Positions 1 to 13,089 of a stretch of DNA of 64,000 nt are shown here, in pieces. Source of the DNA: Apostichopus japonicus (Eukaryota; Echinodermata; Holothuroidea; Aspidochirotida; Stichopodidae); NCBI RefSeq assembly GCF_037975245.1, contig NC_092574.1, positions 10,751,213 to 10,815,212 of the forward strand. Direction: 5' to 3'. The notes under the pieces were generated by a model. The model saw only the letters and a program-made list of their open reading frames with translations, did not search any database and had not been told where the DNA came from. The position numbers and the translations under genes were made by a program. Within the stretch, counting starts at the first letter, position 1. Every line of letters starts with the position of its first letter.

Positions 1-660
1 TTCACAAAAAAATTGTCAGCTCAACCCCAGTGGTCGGGTTCGGACCCCAGACCCCCTGAAAAATAACCCCCCGGACGGGGTAATTTCACCCCATCTAGCC
101 CATGGACCAAACTTTGTCAGAAGGAAGTAGTATGGCTGTACATTACAAAAAAGGCAAAACTGACAAATTTCCTGGTTGGGAAGGGGTTGTCAGACCCCCC
201 ACTAGGTCACCCCAGTCGGGTTGATTTCACCCCATCTAGCCCATGGACCAAACTTTGTCAAAAGGAAGTAGTATTGATGTACATTACAAAAAGTGTAAAA
301 CTGACAAAATTCCTGGTCGGGAAGGGGTTGTCAGACCCCCCCACTAAGTCACCCCCAGTAGGGTTGATTTCATCCCATCTAGCCCATGGACCAAACTTTG
401 TCAAAAGGAAGTAGTATTGATGTACATTACAAAAAGTGTAAAACTGGCAAAATTCCTAGTCGGGAAGGTGTTGTCAGACCCCCACAAAGGTCACCCTCAC
501 CCAACCCCAAAAGGCGAGTTGATTTCACCCCTTCTAGCCCATAGACCAAATTTTGTCAAAAGAAGGTAATATGTCTGTACGTTAAAAAAAAGGAATATCT
601 GACAAAATTGCTGTTCGGAAGGGGTTGTCAGACCCCTACAAAGAGCCCCTACCCAGTGTC
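1..660 (+). repeat. Left foldback arm, ~142-bp tandem units
   Basis: Landmark CATGG of each unit falls near 101, 242, 385 and (diverged) 540. Units carry conserved GGTTGATTTCACCCCATCT and a GGGAAGGGGTTGTCAGACCC block. Short open frames here are repeat translations. Confidence 0.85.
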
Positions 661-2799
661 TTTTACCCATGAACTGAGATGATAAAAATATAAACATAAT
701 TATTACAAAAATAAATATTTAATGATTATATTTATGAGAGGAGATATTCTATGTAATTCAAAAGAGCCTTCAATATGGCCTGCCTTTCTTAATTGCTTCA
801 TCTTTTTTGGTGACAAGCGGTCCAAAGTTGCTAGGCAAGGAAGTGACTGAAACACAATGATGCTCCTGTTTTTGGTCAGTTTAAAACATTTTGATTTTTT
901 TTTACTATAGCACCTAAGTAAAAATTATGGGTAGGCATCCCTGGCCTAATAAACATACTGATATAGATGAGAATCTTGTGGGAGGAGTTTCTCCTGCCTT
1001 TTGCTGGAAATGTTTTAATTCATAAGACAATACATTGACCCTCTTTGTCTTATGTCTGTATTACTGTACAACCTTGCCCACATCCTGTTATGTGACCATA
1101 GTTGGTCCTCCACTTTCACCAAATTGCTCTATTCCCATGTTTTATTCATGTAAAAAATAAGACCTGCTATAGTTAATGGCCTGCAACCCAGTTATCTGCT
1201 TGGTCCCATAATATATGGTGTTACAGCAGAGGTGGAACAAAAAAATATTGGGGACCCTTTGGCATATTAGATATCGTTATTGGAACATTCTTCTAATTTC
1301 TGAAGCCCTTTTCAAATAGTTATAGATATGACAGGTATATAATTGGTTAATCAAAGAAGTTTATTTGGGGGGGGGGGGAGGCTTGACCACTCAATTATAT
1401 TATCGAAGCTGCCCCCCCCCTTCCCCTGCTTCAGCTGTTTTTGTGTTACGAATGCATACTTTCCTTGTGCAATTGTTTTCATTTCATTTTTGGCATTTCC
1501 TTAAATATATATGTATCCTATGGGTTAGATTTCTATAGTAGCTCACATTGTACTATTGCAACCAATAATTAAGTACTCATATTGTTTCTTTTTAAACCTA
1601 CAATTGGTAACATATGCCAGTATAAAGATTATTTGGTTGAAATCAAGGAATATTTACAAAATCTGGAAGTTTAATTTGATTTACATCATAGGTGAAAAGG
1701 CAGTATTCCCCCCCCCCCCCAAAAAAAAAAATAAAAAAAAACCAAGAGCATATTTCAACTATTTGATCTGTATTTAGTGTCTGATTTAGGGGGTGTTGTG
1801 GCGGGTGTACCCTTCCCCTTTCAGACCACCCCAAAAAAGTTGTGTTCCAGACAAGAATGCTGGAAAATAAGTGCATTATTCAAATCGTGCAGACACTACT
1901 TGTCTGAAAAATCAGATATCTGGATTTCCCTTTATTTTTATATCTAATAATTTTCACATTTTGAACCCAAATTTGGCAAATCAATCTTGATCGGGGCTTC
2001 ATAACTGCGGTTTATCTGTCAAAAATCCTGTAACTGGTAAGCTTTACCTTAGCAATTTGTTTACAAATCACACTTTACTTAAAATATTTGCAGAAGAGGT
2101 GGATTGATAAGATGGACACAACAGAATTATGCAAGTGACCTGATGGTGAACAATGACAGAGACGTACTGTATCATAGGAACTAATCAAAAAGACATAGAC
2201 TTTTAAGAATAACCATTTGTATTTTAAAACCTTTAAATCGCATTGTGCCCAATAACAGAAGGGCCTTAAAACTGAGTGAGGCCACATTCGCCATGTTTGT
2301 TCAAATGCAATGTTTGGTGGGGTTCTAGCTGTAACTATTTCCTCTTTTGTGGATGGTATTTCCTAAATTAAATTATCTTGTTAAATAATAATTATTATAG
2401 TTTTCCATGACTGTTTGTCATATTGAAGACACAAGTATGGTAATTTCCAGTCCAAACAACCATGTTGAACAAGCAAACTTATTCTACCAACATGAACTGG
2501 GACTGGTCCTGTTGAAAGCATGTTGTTATTTTCTACATTTTTCATGCAAAGGAATCTGCTTTACAAGTGTAAAAACTTTTCATATTTAACATTTGTTCCT
2601 GGTTCTACATGTATCCATTTCTTGCTTTTACGGTATATATTATGTTACACAAATACAAAAGTGGCCCATGTGACCAGAATGGGTACATCTTTGCTTTCAG
2701 ACCATTTGGTAAGTTTTTCCATGTTTTATAATACAATGTCTTGAATACTTTCTTTAAACAAAATTCTGGTCTATGATTAGATTGCGTGAATTGAATTGG
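661..2799. other. Interior of the foldback element, no gene recognised
   Basis: AT-rich DNA with homopolymer runs (G10 near 1370, C9-C10 near 1411 and 1711, each abutting its complement or an A-run). Only short open frames without recognisable similarity. If the arms are one element, this is cargo or captured host DNA. Confidence 0.5.
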
Positions 2800-3765
2800 C
2801 TGGGTGGGGGCACCTTTTGGGGGGTCCAAAAACCCCTTCCCGACCAGCAATTTTGTCAGATTTTCCTTTATTTTAATGTACAGACATACTAATTCCTTTC
2901 GACAAAGTTAAGTCTGTGGGCTAAGATGGGGTGAAATCAACCCGCCTTTTGGAGTGGGTGAGGGTGACATTTGTTAGGGTCTGACAACACCTCCCCGACT
3001 GGGAATTTTGTCAGTTTTACTTTTTGTAATGTACATCCATACTACTAACTTTTGACAAAGTTTGGTTTTGCCAAAGTTTGGTCCATGGGCTAGATGGGGT
3101 GAAATCAACCCGACTGGGGGTGACCTAGTGGGGGGTCTGACAACCCCTTCCCGACCAGGAATTTTGTCAGTTTTGCCTTTTTTGTAATGTACAGCCATAC
3201 TACTTCCTTCTGACAAAGTTTGGTCCATGGGCTAGATAGGGTGAAATTAACCCGACTGGGGGTGACTTAGTGGGGGGTCTGACAACCCTTTCCCAACCAG
3301 GAATTTTGTCAGTTTTGCCTTTTTTGTAATGTACAGCCATACTACTTCCTTCTGACAAAGTTTGGTCCATGGGCTAGATGGGGTGAAATCAAATCTTTTG
3401 GGGGGTGGGTCAGGATAAACTTTGTGGGGGTCTGACATCACCTTCCCGACCAACAAGTTTGTCAGTTTTTCCATTTTTGTAACATACTACCATGCTACTT
3501 CCTTTTGCCAAAGTTTGGTCCATGGGCTAGATGGGGTGAAATCAACCCGACTGGGGGTGACTTAGTGGGGGGTCTGACAACCCCTTCCCGACCAACAAGT
3601 TTGTCAGTTTTGCCTTTTTTGTAATGTACAACCATACTACTTCCTTCTGACAAAGTTTGGTCCATGGGCTAGATGGGGTGAAATTAACCCGCCCGGGGGG
3701 TCTTTTTCAGGGGGTCTGGGGTCCGAACCCGACCACTGGGGTTGAGCTGACAATTTTTTTGTGAA
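2800..3765 (-). repeat. Right foldback arm, ~142-bp tandem units, inverted
   Basis: Landmark CCATGGGCTAGATGGGGTGA recurs near 3083, 3225, 3367, 3520 and 3662, with a diverged copy near 2918. It is the reverse complement of the left-arm unit. Confidence 0.85.
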
Positions 3766-3929
3766 TGACCTAGATGGTCTAAGTAACTTTAAGGGGTCAA
3801 ACCTTCTGGGCTAAATGGGGTGAAATCATATGGGACAGGCTCTTGGCTTAACTCATACACAAGATGCAAACCAAATTTCATTACGGATGCAGTCCGTCTA
3901 GCTATTCATTTCGAGAGAAAAAAGTAAAA

Positions 3930-4310
3930 ACTACTTTCGGTCATATATAGTAACAAATTGTGACATGGTTAGACAGGCGCCTTGCGACGAATTTGCCAAG
4001 GGAGGGGCAAAGCTTGTTCCCAAACTTTCTAATTGTAGCGCCACCATAAGTTGGCTCGAAGCGCAAAAGAAAATTTTGGCCGAAAATGCCCCCCAGATCG
4101 CTGGAAATGGCACTTCCAAGGCCTTGTAAGTTGCATCTAAGCATTTTCTATTCTGAAATTACTTCGATATCATAAAAAAATACAAAACATATGCTTAAAA
4201 AAAACTATGCCATCAAATATTGGGGGGGGTATTAGATACTATATCCCCCACCTAAAATATCGGGGGGACATGTCCCCCCCCGTCCCCCCCATGATCGCCG
4301 CCCATGATTG
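3930..4310 (+). mobile_element. hAT-type element fragment with the shared core module
   Basis: About 4036-4128 matches the core seen in the other hAT copies here (AGCGCCACCATAAGTTGG ... CCAGATCGCTGGAAATGG). A C/G-rich end follows (4215-4310), finishing CGCCGCCCATG, like the CATGGGCG termini of such elements. No matching left terminus was found. Confidence 0.6.
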
Positions 4311-4822
4311 TTAATATTAGTGTTTACAAGGGTCCAAAAATCAGGAACCGAGTACCCGAGAGCTATTACCCATCGGGTATCTGGGTATCCGGGTACCCGG
4401 GGAAAAAATTACCCTTGTGTATCGCGATTTACAAGAAACTACATATTGGGTGCTATACTAAATGAATTATATTCTCCTCTGACAATGTTTTCATGTCCAA
4501 ATAGGTGTAAGATAAGGTATGAAACCTTCCTCAACAATTTATATTTACTTTTGTTTCTGTCATTAACTTGTTAATAAATTAACATCACTACTAACATCGC
4601 AATGCAGCCGCTACTTATGCTTGCTCTCCCATATAAATATCCAATTTAGCTCTTAAACAGTTTGAAATACTACTATCTATTATGCAAGCCCAGGGTTTGC
4701 ACAGTTAGCCACACAATTGCGTGATTCCCACAATATGATCACATTTGGAATAAACGTTTAGTTAAAAACCACTTGCAATTATTATTTTTTAGTTATCCTG
4801 TTTATACCCGTGCAAACACTAT
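4311..4822. other. Non-coding; cluster of GGGTA/TACCC motifs
   Basis: 4340-4410 is rich in TACCCG, CGGGTA and GGGTACCCGGGG, forming short palindromes typical of transposon debris. The rest is plain AT-rich sequence. Confidence 0.4.
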
Positions 4823-5069
4823 AAGGAGATATTGCCACACTGGCCAGAGTCCTTAGTACATAAGATGTTTGGCGATATTGCTTTGTATTCCCTCCTAATT
4901 TCAATTTGATTGAGTTGCACTATCGAGGACAATGCCTTTGGATAATGGTACTGGGGGGAAGTGGTGTTCTGGGTAGGCCTATAATTAATCCTACCCAGAT
5001 GTGGCAGGGACTCTCTCTAGGAGGGCATATTGAGGGACACTTTACCATTACAGAAGGTATTGTGCCTGA
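4823..5069 (+). repeat. ~245-bp dispersed duplication, copy 1
   Basis: Nearly identical to 7310-7553. It runs from AGATATTGCCACACTGGCCA through GGGTAGGCCTATAAT to ATTGTGCCTG. Its first ~40 bases are one unit of the minisatellite at 6360-7100. Confidence 0.85.
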
Positions 5070-6204
5070 GCGAAAAGAGACTCCAAAGTCTTTAAAGGAG
5101 CATTTTGTGTTGGTTTTCAATATTTGGTACTCCTTTTTTATCCCATAACAATGTTGCTTATTAGCTTGACTTGTCCTGTTTCAGGTCCAATAATATTACA
5201 ACAAACATTGTCAATTTTACATTTTTGGAACTTTGACTTTGACCCAAATCACATCAAGTTTTCATATCAAATTCTTGCAATCTGTGCGATCCAATCCATT
5301 GCATGTATTGTTAGCACTTACTGTAAGGCTCAAAACCTAAGTACTTCGAACTATCATGATCGATCAACCAAAACTCATTAAAATATGTCCTCAAACTTTG
5401 CATGTTGCACTAAATAGATTAACATGTAACAAGACTCTAGTTTCTGGGTTCTTTCATTACAGCTCAAAGTCATATGGTGTTGCTTATTTGTGTTAATTAA
5501 TTTTTAATAACAAATAACTAGTGCAAGGTATCCCAGGGATTCCATAGGGCTTGTAACTCAAAATGTAAATGAACTGTACAATAGAGAGGGCTATTTCCAG
5601 TTGTTATGTAATCATTTTAAAGATCAATAGCACAATTACATTATGCAAGGTTTACCATTAGTATGGTGAAATTTATATCTTCTAGTTCAATATAAGGGGA
5701 GGGAGGGAGGAATACCTTAAAAAATATATGTTTAATCTATGTTGCATATTTATAGCTGATTTGGAGGTATACTGTACAGAAAGTCCAAATGTATCTCTCA
5801 ACTACCTATCCTCCTTTAAAGCTAAATTTAGGTCACAATGAGGCCACATGTTCTGTGAAAAAAACATAATACATGCAGGGGAGGGGGGGGGTATGCTCTG
5901 TGACAAAAAAACATAATACATGCAGGGGAGGGGGGAGGAGGATAATACATGGACAACTTTTATAAATGTTTAACATGTTGCTCTTGCAATTCAGGAGAGT
6001 ACAAAAATAAAGGGTCACTGAAGGACAGTATACAGGAAAAATGAGGTAATGAGACCATAATTCCTTTATGTTAATTCTGTGACAACAGACAAAAACAGAA
6101 TACTGCAGTGTTCTCTTTTTATGGTACTTTAGAATGTAGTCAGGGTTGAGGATCCAGACTTGGGGAAAGACCCATTTTTTCACTTGTTCTTTTGTAAATT
6201 AATT
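5070..6204. other. Non-coding stretch with a small tandem duplication
   Basis: No exon recognised. At about 5846-5940 a ~48-bp segment containing AACATAATACATGCAGGGGA is present twice in tandem with G-rich linkers. Confidence 0.5.
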
Positions 6205-6210
6205 TACTTT

Positions 6211-6290
6211 CTTTGTAAAGCGCTTTGAGCAGTAACTTTTGTTTACTGATTTGGCGCTATATAAGTCTCATTATTATTATTATTACTAAA
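6211..6290 (+). mobile_element. Retroposon 3' tail (L2/SINE-like)
   Basis: TGTAAAGCGCTTTGAGC followed by TTTGGCGCTATATAAG and then (ATT)n. This hairpin-plus-microsatellite tail is the known 3' end of many L2-type LINEs and the SINEs they mobilise. Only the tail is identifiable. Confidence 0.6.
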
Positions 6291-6359
6291 GGGGAGCTCA
6301 TTAGAGCCTTAACATGAGAGCAGTGAAGGTTAATCAACAGTTGGGGTGATCAATACAAA

Positions 6360-7100
6360 ACATGTTTGGAGATACTCTCACACTAGTGTCTCAATACATA
6401 AAATGTAAAGTGATATTGTCACACCGGTATGTGTCTCAATGAATTACTATTCATGATCACAATTTGGCCATGTTCTCAATACATGACTTGCATGAGGATA
6501 TTGTACAAATTTAATGATCACACTGGCTTTTGTCTCTCTTTACTGTCAGTCTACAGAACATGTTTGAAGATACCGGGACAATGAACTGTGTTCAAAACAT
6601 GAATAAAAATATTGTCACACTGGCCCGTGTCAATACATTTAACTTCAGTGTTGTCATTCTGGCCTTTGTCTTTAAGAACAACATGTGAGGAGATATCATC
6701 ATAATGGTCATTGTCTAAATACATGGATGGAGATATTGTCACATTTGCCAATTCTCAACACTGGCATGTGTCTCAACACATTAAAATTATAATGACATTC
6801 TATTATCTCAATACACTCACATGTATCAGAGATAAATTGTCACAATGGTTTAATTGTCTCTATACACTAACATGCATATTGATACTGCCACACTGGCCAG
6901 TGTTTGAATACAACATGTATGGAGGTATTTTAACACTGACCTGTAACTCAATGCGCGTCTCTACAATACTGTCACAATGGCCATTGTATCTAACATGTAT
7001 CCATCCTTGGGTATGTTGTCACACTGAGCTTTGTCTCTAAACATAACCTGTACAGAGGTGCTGTCACACCGGCCAGTGTCTCAACACATGCATAGCAGGT
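6360..7100 (+). repeat. Degenerate ~45-55-bp minisatellite
   Basis: Repeated theme GATATTGTCACACTGGCC, GTGTCTCAATACAT, AACATGTATGGAG. More than ten diverged copies. Its units also start both copies of the flanking 245-bp duplication. Confidence 0.8.
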
Positions 7101-7309
7101 ACAGCAATAGGACCATTATCACAAGTGTTGTTTTTTTGTTATTTCTCATTTCCTAATTTTTGTTAAGGTTGCTAGCTTTGTTAAACATTTATTATTTGTC
7201 TTTCTAGTACCCTGTGTATATATGCTTAATTATACTTAACTATGTATTTGTACTTGCATGCATACACAAAATAAATCAAATCAAATCAGTGCCTAAATAG
7301 GTAGAATGT
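7101..7309 (+). mobile_element. Probable retroposon tail ending (CAAAT)n
   Basis: AT-rich sequence ending AAATAAATCAAATCAAATCA, a short tandem tail common at retroposon 3' ends. The head is not identifiable. Confidence 0.3.
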
Positions 7310-7553
7310 AAGAAGATATTGCCACACTGGCCAGAGTCCTTAGTACATAAGATGTTTGGCGATATTGCTTTGTATTCCCTCCTAATTTCAATTTGATTGA
7401 ATTGCACTATCAAGGAAAATGCATTCAGATAATGGTACTGGGGGAAGTGGTGTTCTGGGTAGGCCTATAATTTGTCCTACCCAGATGTGGCAGGGACTCT
7501 CTCTAGGAGGGCAGATTGAGGGACACTTTACCATTACAGAAGTATTGTGCCTG
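7310..7553 (+). repeat. ~245-bp dispersed duplication, copy 2
   Basis: Same sequence and orientation as 4823-5069, with a few substitutions and small indels. Confidence 0.85.
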
Positions 7554-9179
7554 GAAAATTCTTGGTAATTTGACAATCAACCTCAAAAAGCTGCTTTAAC
7601 ATATTTCAGTGATGGACTTTGCTCCTTCACATGATATTTATGCAGTGTAAGAAAATGAAAAGTTGATGACCAGTGCAATGTACAAGTCCTAACAGAAATT
7701 GGAAAAGCAAATGTACTTAAATGCCTATTATTCTTAATTTTCTTGCAATGATAAAATATCTGGTAAAACTTCATTTGATTTCAAGAATTAACATGACATT
7801 TATTGGGAGGATTAACAGTAAAAGGACTGCTAAGCATTGACAAGTTATAATTAACCTTCATCTCAATTAAGTCTTAATCCATAGTAAACAAAGCAATAAT
7901 GGAGGACCATTCAAGTTACTTCCTGTTTGATTCAGTCTTAGACAGCAGATTTACACCATATAGTTTAAAGTGGTCCATTGTAGTGTGAACTAATATCCCG
8001 CCACACCCACTCACCCCCTAGCTGGATCCGCCCTGATATAGTGACAATGTTTATGCATTAAATGGAAACTTAACAATTTCAGGCATTATACTGTATGCAA
8101 CTGTCATTAGACATATATCAGAGACATGTAAATCAAGTCAAGGATCCTATACAACTGATAATTTGGTGAGGAACTGAATTTAGTAAACATACACATTAGC
8201 AAAGTGGCAGAAGATATACTTCAGTATGCTATAGGCCTCTACCAAATTTATTTCTTGCTTTCCCTATTGTTCAAGTGTTTATATTTTCAAGCACTCAAAA
8301 AAAATATGTTACAAACATTCAAATGCTAAAATCCACAAGTTAGACTAACAACTTACATTTAATGATTAGAATATCACATAGGTTTGCTATGTCTTGTTTT
8401 TTGCATAAAAGGCAAAAAATAACCAGTTAGCAGCTTTTAATGAAACCCTTCCATACAGTACTTGCAAATATAAAATATAGCTCAAAGCATTCCCTAAATT
8501 ATCGGGGTACTAATTATGGCTAACCTCAAAGTAGAACTAAGTTTAAGCTGGGAGGCACTTTATTGCAAAACACAGAATGGAATATTTTAACCATACTGAA
8601 GTACATTTAAAGCGATTTGAAAGAACAAAATGTAAAACGTGGAAAGTTTCTTATATACTTATTCAGTTAATTTTCATTTATTTGCTTTTCATTGTTTTAA
8701 TTGCTATTTTTATTTATTATTATTATTTTATTTATTTAATTAATTATTTGTTATTTATTTATTACTATTTTTTTTGGGGGGGGGGGCAGGTTGTCTGAAC
8801 CCCAAGAATCCCCTGTTTGTACAGGTATGTTATGTACTGTCTCATGTAGTATTTTGAAACAACTGAATAATAACAATGATTAAACACTACTCCAATCCTT
8901 GAAGAAACTTTATCAATTAAGAAGGAATTGGATCAATGAATCAATTTGTTGTTGATACTACCTTTACCAAATCCTGCACCCATAGTTCTGAAGGTTATTT
9001 TTCCATTTTGAAGAAGATTACTGATAGCTTTACAAATGATTTGTAAATTATTAACTACAGGAAAAAAGTTAAAAACTCATACAGTTGTAATTCTTCCCTC
9101 CTATAAGGATAACACTATTGATACTGCTTTGCAGTTCACATAGACCCTGTATACTTTCCAACTGATTTAATCCAAAATA
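7554..9179. other. Non-coding; transposon-end remnant and AT-rich tract
   Basis: Nothing coding recognised. Around 7995-8035 a complement of GGCGGATCCAGCTAGGGG resembles a decayed hAT end. 8680-8790 is a TTTATTTATTA-rich tract ending in a G10 run. Confidence 0.4.
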
Positions 9180-9520
9180 CTGTGCCCCCCCCCCCCCCAA
9201 GGTCCACATCTCTGCAAATACTAAATTCAAATGATTCAATTAGCACTGGGAAATGACCAATAAACATTGCAACATCTTACATCAAGGGCCTTATAAAATC
9301 CAAAACATTCCAAAAGGGGAGGTGGACACCCTACCCCCCCCCCCCTTGGACCACTCCCCCAAGTTTCCCTACCTGCAGATATTAACTTCAAATATGCAAT
9401 GACTTGTACTGAGAGAGAACCAGTAAATATTGCATCTAATTGCTACAAAAATTCCAAACATTTCTTAAAGGGGAAAGGGGGAACCCTTTGTCCACTACCC
9501 CCCCCCCCTGGCCCCACTCT
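9180..9520. repeat. Diverged ~160-bp tandem repeat with poly-C
   Basis: Two to three units, each with a C10-C12 run, a segment like CAAATATGCAATGACTTGTA and AAATTCCAAACATTTC. The poly-C runs occur once per unit. Confidence 0.6.
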
Positions 9521-12430
9521 CAGACACCAAATTTTACTACCAACAGCTTCCCAAATGACCCACTTAAGCAACAAAGACATCTCTTCAACCCTTTCCATGT
9601 AATTTACCATGAAGTTTTCCCATTTCTAGTTACTAAATCAACTGTAATTATAATTTTTCTACAGTAGGGTGTGATTATATAACTTCTCTGTATGTGTGGA
9701 TATATTATGACTTTTACCTCTCCCTGACTTCTGTAGCTCTCACCTCCCCCATTTATTTTGGTTTCTAACTAGGCCATACACAACAGTCAGTCTCATCATC
9801 TATAGCGTCCCCCCCCCCCACCTGGAAAAATATGTACGCCCCAGTAGGAAAACTACATGAAAAAATTGTAAGCATTGCTTGACAGAGCTGGGAATTAAAC
9901 TGATACCTCATTTTCTACTTCCCTTACCAATATTTTTAAATTCAGTTTGTCATACAATTTTGTTGCTATAAAATAATGTACAGATTTACTACATGCTAGT
10001 GAGTTCATTCTAAAATCCTGCATATTGGTGAAATGTGAAACCTATAACACCAACATCTATCTTGATCACATTTTCTATTGCATAAATATTTGTACTTTGT
10101 CAATCAATTTCAACATATCCACTCTGGGACATGTTGAAAAAGTGTAATTAAATTCTACAAGTTGCATATGAAATTGTGTGAGTAGATTAATAAATTGTAA
10201 AGGTCCATTCCCAAATGTTGTTTATGACAAATAGCACTCAGTTATTCAGCAGAATGTACTAAGACACTTTTAATTTTAAGCTGATGTTTTGCTTTGATAT
10301 GTCACAATAATAGAGCATTTTTGTGCAATTCAGAATACTCAATCTTCTAGCCTTTATAGGTATGTTCATTTAAGCTATGCTCAATGTCATGAATGCATTT
10401 TTAATGAATTAAGTGCTGAAGTCAACTCCTCAGTGTAGTTCTCATTGGTAATGTTACCTTCTTTATTATAAACTTCTTTACACTGCCCAAAATCTTTTGC
10501 CTTCATATCAACACTAAATCAACCTAGTATTAAATGCAGCCTTTTTCCTTCACAGATTTTGTGTGACCTTGCAAACTGGAGGCAATACAGTCATATTATG
10601 AATTTTATTCAATTAGTCAATGTATAGATAAACTTAGACATCCAAAAGTTGAAAGCTTGAAAAATCCATAGATATGGTATGTATAGCTTTCTGAATATAG
10701 CACAATGTTACTTATGAGCAATTGTTTCAAAACCCATTTTACAAGGTGTTAAATGGTTGAGAAATGCACCTAAAATCTGAACACACAAAGTCCCTGTAAC
10801 CTCCCGCAAAAGCCTTTCAAATGGTTTGACTATACACCACTCAAATGCCACCACTCTTGGCAAAACATTTTCAGGTGAATTCATGTCCATACTACTTGAT
10901 TATTTGTGCATGCATCAATAACAATTAAAGGTGACTTACCAGAGTATATCTATAGCCAATTGTGGGTAGTCAGCCATTCATAATTGATGACCAATGGAAT
11001 TCTCAGTTTGTAACAAATTTCTGCCACGGCTGTGTAATACAAACAAACATTTTTCAATGCAATATCCATAACTATATTCTCAGTGATGTACATACAAAAT
11101 TATATTCCAATGATGCATACAGTTTTTGTAATAATGCAAGACCCCTAAATGTTAAGTCCTTTGCCTACTGTAACAAATTACTGAAGTATTATACTAAATA
11201 AACAATAATAGTTTGCTGTTACTGGCTTGGTGATCAATGGTTTTCCCTGCTCAATGAAACATACTTGAGTTAATAAAGCAAACTATTGTTTTATGCAATA
11301 TTGTGCTCTGTACTTCTGCAAACAAAATATTCAAGTTAAGTAGCCAGACATATGAAAAAGAATTGGTAATTACTTGATGAAGAGATTCTTGGCCCCACAA
11401 AATTAACCATTTGGAGGTAAGAAAATATGAATTACTTAAAATGATAAATTGATGAATCTCTGCAAATCATTGGAGCTCCCTATTAATCAAAGTGCCTACT
11501 TCGCCAAAGTGTTCAATAGGCCTTATTACATACTTAATAAAGATAAGAGGAACACTCACCATCACAGATTCAAAATGATCCCATACTTTCTTGTATATTT
11601 TTCGTGGCAGTTCCATGCAATTAGTGTACAAATTACACTAATCTTTTCCTCAATTACCAGTGCCCGAGGTTTTCGAGTTACGATTTGTATTGAAGAACCG
11701 ATGTATTTATAAATGCCTTAGTTAAAGCCTACATTCTGGAAATTTAATTGATTATATTTGCAAGCTATGTTACTAGTTACAAATAAATCATGACCAGTTG
11801 TATCATTGTTGAATGTGTATCATTCGTTTACCAACCTAAGCCAAGTGCAGACATGATGCAGGCCTATATATGGCGAGGACAAAAAAGTGTTGAAAATACC
11901 ACACTAGTGTCTAGGATATACATCAAATGTAACATGTTACAGTAATGACATTACTTCTATCTCTTTACTGCACACCAATGCCAGTTCTCACCAATTACCG
12001 ATTCAGGATAAACATTTTTTCTCTGCTGTATGGATCTATCAAACAATGACTTTTGGAAAGCACTTGATATAAAGTTGCTAAAGAAGTTATAACACTTTGC
12101 GTTGTAACTTGAAAATTTACCAGATCACTCTAGGCATGGTAGAGCATAGGTGCTAAGGTTGTGGGGAGACAGGTAAGCAAGGATGCAGAGTAAATACATC
12201 CTTTTCCCTCTGTCATTATTCCAACAGCACAATTTCTACACTGCATTGAAAGCAATAGTTTGGGGCAGATTAGAACTGCACAAGGCAAAATGGTGGCAGT
12301 AATTAAGAACCTGCCCAAGTTCAGTCAAGCGTGAAGGTCAATTGTATGGAGGTGTGTGAACAGGCATTAACAAAGAGGGGTTGTCAGAGAGATGTTTCAG
12401 CCTGATAGTTGCATTGAAAATGTACAGTGT
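9521..12430. other. Non-coding, no gene recognised
   Basis: AT-rich sequence with only short frames. A minus-strand frame near 10790-10890 (containing EWCIVKPFERLLREV) reads protein-like, but its acceptor is poor and no neighbouring exon was found. Confidence 0.4.
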
Positions 12431-12463
12431 CCTTACGGGGTACTGAATTTGTTCCCCGTAAGG
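12431..12463. other. Perfect 10-bp hairpin
   Basis: CCTTACGGGG and CCCCGTAAGG flank a 13-nt loop. Further partial copies (ACCCTGTAAG, ACCCCATAAGG) follow within 60 nt, suggesting a decayed inverted-repeat element. Confidence 0.6.
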
Positions 12464-12618
12464 AATGTGTACCCTGTAAGTAATGCTGATACTCGTATAG
12501 TACCCCATAAGGTATCAAACTTGAACACACCCATGCACACGCACACACACACGCCATCACCATCACATAGATTCCTTCGGCCTTTGGCAAGGAATCAATA
12601 AATTGTTAAATATCCTAC

Positions 12619-12714
12619 CTGTAGTGAAGGATTTGTGTAATCTCTTCAATTGGTTTTCCCAAGACTCTGTATCAGATTCCATATCACTTTCACAGTCCTC
12701 CTCATATGGATCAA
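12619..12714 (-). CDS. Candidate exon C: acidic Ser-rich peptide, unknown protein
   Basis: 96 nt between acceptor ttttgttccag and donor CAG|gtaggat, two bases of a split codon at the start and one at the end. It codes DPYEEDCESDMESDTESW then ENQLKRLHKSFTT. Two similar exons lie upstream at 14137 and 16972, all starting in the same phase with an acidic EE/DE-S-C-E pattern. I do not recognise the family. The acidic Ser/Glu run followed by a basic helix-like tail could be a nuclear or regulatory segment, but that is a guess. Confidence 0.4.
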
Positions 12715-13089
12715 CTGGAACAAAAAAAATTATAAATGCTATGAATGGTATCTGTTGCAGAATTAGGCATAAACCCAAGAGGTAATTGAATTGCCACTGG
12801 TAGTAGTTTTACTTAAGTGTAATCTTTTTTGGCAAACTGGTATTGAAAAATCCCAATCTGCTCTTCTCTAGCTATGGTGGTTCACACAATATAGCTATCT
12901 CTAGTTGATCTTAGCATCATATGACCAATTCTTCAGCATCAATTTAAGACACAGTACGGTACTTTACTGAGTATTTGCTAGTGTGACTACAACTATGACT
13001 TGAGCAGAAGGAAAAGAAACAGGTCTATGCAGTCATGCTTGTGTGTATGGATGTATATGTGTATAAGTAAGTGACATGCATGTGATGCC

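Larger units (their letters stand above)
1..3765. mobile_element. Foldback transposon with tandem repeats in both arms
   Basis: The first bases (ttcacaaaaaaattgtcagc) reappear as the reverse complement at about 3746-3765, and inversion continues inward. Each arm is built of tandem units of about 141-155 bp containing CTAGCCCATGGACCAAACTT (left) or its complement (right). There are about four units on the left (to ~660) and about six on the right (from ~2800). This is the layout of foldback elements such as Drosophila FB or sea urchin TU. The element touches the window edge, and one more unit-like fragment sits at ~3800-3830, so outer limits are not certain. No transposase reading frame was recognised. 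Confidence 0.8.

Noticed and set aside
187..414. Small frames in 1-700 and 2600-3480 as genes
   Set aside because: All are translations of the ~142-bp foldback-arm repeat, with the same peptide strings in several frames and both strands.
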